This document shows positions 59,976-64,000 of a stretch of 64,000 nt of DNA, piece by piece; positions within the stretch are counted from its first letter, which is position 1; each line of letters opens with the position of its first letter. The DNA comes from Verrucomicrobiales bacterium (GTDB taxonomy: Bacteria > Verrucomicrobiota > Verrucomicrobiia > Verrucomicrobiales > DEV007): assembly GCA_002698785.1 (NCBI GenBank), contig PAAG01000046.1, positions 1 through 64,000 on the forward strand, read 5' to 3'. Position numbers and translations under genes: made by a program. Under the pieces are notes generated by a model. That model searched no databases. It saw only the letters and a list, made by a program, of their open reading frames with translations, and was not told the DNA's origin.

Positions 59976-61337
59976 TCAAATCAGTTCTCTCATTGGCTTG
60001 TAGCCGTCCACCAGGAAATGGGGGCGGCCTGACAAGTCCTGAATCGTTACCTCGTTTGAGTTGATCCCAAGTTGGTGGTAAATGGTCGCGAAGACCTCGC
60101 CAAAGTGCACGGGACGATCGGCAATCTCTCCTCCCGTGCGGTCCGTTGCCCCGATCACCTGACCGGTCTGCAATCCACCACAGGCGAGTAAGGCCCCACC
60201 AACCCGCGGCCAGTGATCCCGACCCGCGTCTTTATTGATCATTGGCGTCCGGCCAAATTCCCCCCAAGCGATGACCAGTGTGTCATCTGCCATTCCCCGC
60301 TCGTGGAGGTCTTCGATCAATGCACTGAGTCCCTGGTCAAACCAGGGAGCATGCGATCGCATTCCGCTGAAGTTGTTGCTGTGAAAGTCCCACCTTCCGT
60401 AGTTGAGCGTGACACAGCGTGCGCCTGCTTCGACAAGGCGGCGAGCCAGTAGGAAATGCTCAAGATTACGCGGTGCACCGTCGCCCACGTTCTTCGCATC
60501 CCCTTTTCCATAACGCTCACGGACTTTGGGATCCTCTTTCTCCAAATTCAGGGCTTCCGCAAGTTCGCTGGAAGTAAGCAGCCCAAATGCCTGCTGATGG
60601 AAATCGTCGAGCCCTTCCATGACTCCACTCGCATCAGTATCACGACGGAACTGGTCAAAGGACTCTAACAGACCTTTCCGTGCGTCGAGACGGGCGGAGG
60701 TCAGTGAAGACAATGTCAGGTCATCTTTTCCGGGGCCGGAAGGCTTGAACGGTCCGTGACTGAACCCGAGAAATCCTGGTTTACCCGAAGATCCGTAGGG
60801 AGGATGCCCTGCCCTTGGCGCAAGCCCGACGAAGGCAGGAATGTTCGGGTTGCGAGAGCCCATGAGATCGGACATCACGGCGCCAATGGATGGCCAACCG
60901 CCGGGAGGCTGGCCGGTGGAAGTCAGTGTGGAACCAACCTTTCCAGTAAAGCACATGAAGGAGTCGTGACTCCCATTCGGAGCGCCGTAGAGGGAACGGA
61001 TCGGCACGCACTTATCCATGATACGAGCCAGATTCGGAAGCAATTCACAGACTTCAATCCCCGGAACGCTGGTCGGAATGGGGCGAAACTCGCCGCGCAT
61101 TTCGGAAGGTGCATCCATCTTGAGATCGTACATATCCTGATGCGGAGGAGCACCAGCCATGTAAACCATGATGACTGACTTCGGAGATTTCCGAAGCCCT
61201 GCTCGCTGTTCTGCCTGGAGAACCTGAGGCAACGAGAGCCCACCAAGGCCCAATCCCCCGATTCGCAGGAAATCTCGCCGAGAAACACCGTCGCAAAAGC
61301 GGGAACGCGACCGGGTAGAACCGGAGATGGTCAGCAT
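59976..61337 (-). CDS. DUF1501 family Tat-exported protein
   Basis: 453 residues with a Tat signal (GVSRRDFLRIGGLGLGGLS, near residues 18-36). The mature part has the DUF1501/sulfatase-like core: SVIMVYMAGAPPHQDMYDLK, CVTLNYGRWDFHSNNFSG, LVIAWGEFGRTPMINKDAGR and DHWPRVGGALLACGG. DUF1501 proteins are abundant in PVC bacteria and are related to alkaline-phosphatase-fold enzymes; usually paired with DUF1800/DUF1553-PSD cytochromes, none of which is in the window. Function unknown, location periplasmic. Confidence 0.93.
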   Translation of the reverse strand: MLTISGSTRSRSRFCDGVSRRDFLRIGGLGLGGLSLPQVLQAEQRAGLRKSPKSVIMVYMAGAPPHQDMYDLKMDAPSEMRGEFRPIPTSVPGIEVCELLPNLARIMDKCVPIRSLYGAPNGSHDSFMCFTGKVGSTLTSTGQPPGGWPSIGAVMSDLMGSRNPNIPAFVGLAPRAGHPPYGSSGKPGFLGFSHGPFKPSGPGKDDLTLSSLTSARLDARKGLLESFDQFRRDTDASGVMEGLDDFHQQAFGLLTSSELAEALNLEKEDPKVRERYGKGDAKNVGDGAPRNLEHFLLARRLVEAGARCVTLNYGRWDFHSNNFSGMRSHAPWFDQGLSALIEDLHERGMADDTLVIAWGEFGRTPMINKDAGRDHWPRVGGALLACGGLQTGQVIGATDRTGGEIADRPVHFGEVFATIYHQLGINSNEVTIQDLSGRPHFLVDGYKPMRELI

Positions 61338-61544
61338 AGGATAGAGTAAGCCGTTGCCAGCCTCATTTGCAAACGGCTCACTATCACGCAGTCATGTAGC
61401 CTTGGCACGGCCGAGAGTGAGGTGATCAATCTTCGTCGAAAGGCTAGCAGGTGAGTAAACGGGGCCAGTCGAACGGGTTATCCGACTGCTCCAGCAGCAA
61501 ATCAGAATGTTCTGGCCAGCGATTTTGAGCAGTATCAAAACCAG

Positions 61545-62558
61545 CTACAATCCATTGAAGGTAAATGAAATAGCTCTTTTCTCGGATGCCGATTGTTCAG
61601 CTATCTCCATCACGGCCAATGCTCTTGCTGCTTCGAACGGAGTGATCACTTCGGGTTTCTCTCCTGAGAGGATGCAGCGAGAGAAATAGTCGAGTTCCCT
61701 TTCGAGCGCTCCGATTTGCCTCCCGTGTTGGAGCGGCCAGTAGACTGTATCGGGTTGCTTTGTTCCCTCGCTATCGGTAATCGCCAGTCCTGTGTGGGCG
61801 CAGTCGATGGAAATTTTCCCTTCTGTCCCTATGATCTCCATTTTTGCATCGATGCCTGTCGACACGTTCTCAGGCAAGCACCAGACGGTTTCGATGACTC
61901 CAATCGCTTCATCATCGAAATGAAGCATCGCCCATCCCAGGTCAGGATACTGGTGTCCGCTGAATTGAATGTTCCGGGCATAGACCGAGGAGGGCCCACG
62001 ATCGAGAAACCACATCATCAGATCCGCATCGTGAATCCCGTCTCCAACGAGCGGAGAGATTTTATCAAGACGAATGTTGCCCGGTGCCATCGGGAGATTT
62101 CTCCGAGCATGCATGGAGACAATGCGACCTATCCGGCCTGCATCGATTGCGTCTTTCGCCAAGGTGACGCGTGGGTCGAATCTGCACACGTGCCCGACCA
62201 TGAAGCAGGCATCGCTTTTTTCCGCAGCAGATAGTAGTTCTCGGCATTGTTCCGACGTGGCCGCCATCGGCTTTTCGAGCATGACGTGCTTCCCGCTCTC
62301 CAATGCAGCGAGTCCCACTTCGTAGTGATCCTGCCAGTGTGTGGTGATGCTGACTGCATCGATAGAGTCGTCAGCTAGAAGATCTCGGTAGTCTGAGTAG
62401 CAGGTTTGGATTTGAAACTCCTCTGCGGCTTCACTGAGGCGAGCATCATTTCGGTTTGAAAATGCGATGAGATCGCAATTTGGCAAGCCCGCTATAACCC
62501 GGGCGTGAATTTTCCCGAAGCGGCCGATGCCAATGATTCCCCACCTGACTCTATCCAT
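61545..62558 (-). CDS. Gfo/Idh/MocA family oxidoreductase
   Basis: 337 residues from the ATG at 62558, chosen because it starts just before RVRWGIIGIGRFGKIHARV, the Rossmann GxGxxG motif. The middle shows LEKPMAATSEQCRELLSAA with the conserved EKP and VGHVCRFDPRV, then the alpha/beta C-terminal domain (VGDGIHDADLMMWFLDRGPS, with the substrate-region Asp-His). These enzymes oxidise or reduce sugars or inositols with NAD(P). Located between the DUF1501 gene and a DsrE-like gene; no direct link to either. Confidence 0.9.
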   Translation of the reverse strand: MDRVRWGIIGIGRFGKIHARVIAGLPNCDLIAFSNRNDARLSEAAEEFQIQTCYSDYRDLLADDSIDAVSITTHWQDHYEVGLAALESGKHVMLEKPMAATSEQCRELLSAAEKSDACFMVGHVCRFDPRVTLAKDAIDAGRIGRIVSMHARRNLPMAPGNIRLDKISPLVGDGIHDADLMMWFLDRGPSSVYARNIQFSGHQYPDLGWAMLHFDDEAIGVIETVWCLPENVSTGIDAKMEIIGTEGKISIDCAHTGLAITDSEGTKQPDTVYWPLQHGRQIGALERELDYFSRCILSGEKPEVITPFEAARALAVMEIAEQSASEKRAISFTFNGL

Positions 62559-62726
62559 GATTTTCCAAAGCAACTCTCTGATTCCTATCACAGCACACCC
62601 TGATCGGGCTAAGTCCGTAAACACGGCGCGAGTGTCATCGAAGATGATTTCTTCCTCAAACTTTGAACAATGCTCAAAACATAACCACATAGTTATATTC
62701 CAATCAGGAATACCACCTCCTAACCT

Positions 62727-63269
62727 ATGAAATCAATCGCCTTCGTAATCACTGTCTCGCTAATCTCTACGGCATTTCAATTGGGAACCGCCGCCGATTC
62801 TCCAGCGATGCAGAACCTGACCGAGCATCCATCGGGACACGTTCGCATTCCCCTCCAGGTAACCGAAAACGTGAAGGTTGCTTACCAGATCAGCGACGAC
62901 AAACTCAAAAACGGCGTCAGCCGGGCACTTTTCTACGCTGAAAAACTCTTGAATACGTACAATGACAATGACGTATCGGATTCTGAAATCGATCTGCACC
63001 TCGTCTTCCATGGCGACGGAACGAACGCGCTCGTCAACGCAGAAACTCGAAAGCGACTTGGCGCTGAGGGAGGGACGGAGAATCCGAATCTGGCTTTAAT
63101 CGACAGTCTTGTAGATCGAGGGGTCAGCATTGAACTCTGCGAAAGTTCGATGGAGCAGCGCGAGGTGACATCCGAGCATCTTGCCGATGGGGTGGCGACG
63201 GTCCGGGGTGCCTTTCCAAGACTGATCGAACTTCAGTTGCTCGGTTACGCGTATATCAAATTCGAGTAG
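62727..63269 (+). CDS. DsrE-family secreted protein
   Basis: 180 residues with a signal peptide (KSIAFVITVSLISTAFQLGT; cut near TAADSP). The mature part fits DsrE/DsrF-like folds: VKVAYQISDDKLKNGVSRAL, IDLHLVFHGDGTNALVN with the strand-loop typical of the family, and DRGVSIELCESSMEQREV with a single Cys. DsrE proteins act in sulfur relay or are of unknown role when secreted. Divergent from the oxidoreductase gene (168-bp gap). Confidence 0.75.
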   Translation: MKSIAFVITVSLISTAFQLGTAADSPAMQNLTEHPSGHVRIPLQVTENVKVAYQISDDKLKNGVSRALFYAEKLLNTYNDNDVSDSEIDLHLVFHGDGTNALVNAETRKRLGAEGGTENPNLALIDSLVDRGVSIELCESSMEQREVTSEHLADGVATVRGAFPRLIELQLLGYAYIKFE

Positions 63270-63344
63270 CCGGAGAAATCTGGTCCTATCACGCAATTTC
63301 AAACTCGCACACTGGGGAGTTCTCTGCAAATTGCTCAAATTGCA

Positions 63345-64000
63345 ATGAAATCCCCTCTGTTACCTCTTTTACTTTCCGGAATTTTCTTTCTCTCCACTTC
63401 TCTCGGCCACACTGAGGACGAATACCTTCTTCGCGATGCGAAAGAGCTATCCATCAGAGGAGGAATTCCCAATATCCTGAAGAAGCTGCACAGCGACTCT
63501 GATGAAGAACTTCGCATCGCCTATCTGGGCGGCAGCATCACGGCAGCAGCAGGATGGCGAGTAAAGACGCTGGAATGGTTGAAAGAACGTTACCCAAACA
63601 AGAATCTCTCGGAAATCCACGCAGCAATTGGCGGCACGGGTTCTGACTTGGGGGTTTTTCGCTTGGAGCAGGATGTGTTGCGCCACGATCCTGACTTTCT
63701 CTTTGTCGAGTTCGCCGTCAATGACGGCGGTGCGCCGCCGGAACAAATCCACAAAGCGATGGAAGGGATCGTGAGGCAAACCTGGAACGCCGACCCGGAA
63801 ATCGATATCGTTTTTGTTTACACCCTGAGCCAGCCGCAACTCGCGGACCTACAAAACGGGAAATTTTATCGTTCTGCGAGTGCGATGGAAGAACTCGCCG
63901 ATCACTATGACATCCCCACGATTCACATGGCGATGGAGGTAGCGGCGCGGGAAAAGGATGGAACTTTGATTTTCAAAGGAGAAAAGCCAACCGGTGACGA
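63345..64000 (+). CDS. SGNH/GDSL hydrolase (3' end off window)
   Basis: About 218 codons are seen before the right edge. Signal peptide [20 protein letters not shown]. The SGNH family blocks are [16 protein letters not shown] (block I, nucleophile Ser), [16 protein letters not shown] (block II Gly), and [10 protein letters not shown] (block III Asn-Asp). The final His block would be past the edge. Likely a carbohydrate esterase; the neighbouring esterase and sulfatases fit use of modified polysaccharides. Confidence 0.9.
   Translation, partial: MKSPLLPLLLSGIFFLSTSLGHTEDEYLLRDAKELSIRGGIPNILKKLHSDSDEELRIAYLGGSITAAAGWRVKTLEWLKERYPNKNLSEIHAAIGGTGSDLGVFRLEQDVLRHDPDFLFVEFAVNDGGAPPEQIHKAMEGIVRQTWNADPEIDIVFVYTLSQPQLADLQNGKFYRSASAMEELADHYDIPTIHMAMEVAAREKDGTLIFKGEKPTGD

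Overview
The window looks like chromosomal DNA of a marine-type Verrucomicrobiota (PVC superphylum) bacterium. The pointers are a PVC-type CxxCH cytochrome/membrane dehydrogenase, a Tat-exported DUF1501 protein, two formylglycine-type sulfatases, many secreted hypothetical proteins and long periplasmic giants. This assignment rests on family content only; there is no rRNA or tRNA in the window. Both edges cut genes: a small membrane protein with a Pro-Glu repeat tail on the left and an SGNH hydrolase on the right.

Layout. 1-6.8 kb: a short leftward cluster (PE-tail membrane protein, nucleoside phosphorylase-like protein, FUN14-like protein), a GNAT acetyltransferase, an MDP-1 phosphatase behind two secreted proteins, and a divergent SDR/altronate dehydratase pair for hexuronate use. 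7.3-13.4 kb: RRM RNA-binding protein, miaA, aroB, an MscS channel and a PHP-fold hydrolase. 13.4-24 kb: PVC cytochrome, two overlapping sulfatases, a large metzincin protease with Fn3 and PPC domains, and a frameshifted SEC-C gene. 24.2-25.9 kb: a NuoE-NuoF fusion (formate dehydrogenase beta type) with markedly different codon use. 26-33.4 kb: an accessory stretch of small unrelated genes (DUF2971, HExxH protein, lipoproteins, GNAT, M19 dipeptidase) separated by several repeat families. 34-44.5 kb: pilin-CreD-like fusion, pta-ackA, an FdhF/YdeP oxidoreductase and a formate dehydrogenase alpha subunit interrupted by an in-frame UGA. 44.7-47.3 kb: a BPL-N protein and a Na+/solute symporter translationally coupled to a 46-residue membrane peptide. 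47.4-59 kb: an ECF-like sigma factor overlapping a 1322-residue anti-sigma/TPR/STN/VWA protein, followed by a 2321-residue membrane giant. 59-64 kb: esterase, DUF1501, Gfo/Idh/MocA oxidoreductase, DsrE and SGNH proteins.

The two most notable systems: (1) a selenocysteine formate dehydrogenase. The gene reads through TGA at 42821-42823 in the active-site position, with a bacterial SECIS-like hairpin carrying a GGTC loop 18 nt downstream; the NuoE-F fusion at 24 kb is its probable NAD(H)-linked partner, and pta-ackA lie beside it. (2) the sigma factor / VWA-anti-sigma fusion / giant duplicated membrane protein locus, which looks like a self-contained envelope system whose function I cannot name.

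The accessory stretch also carries a duplicated promoter-leader of about 110 bp with a palindromic core in front of two unrelated genes (a weaker copy before a third), and a family of palindromes built from a 9-bp unit. No CRISPR array, integrase, complete insertion sequence, tRNA or rRNA was found.
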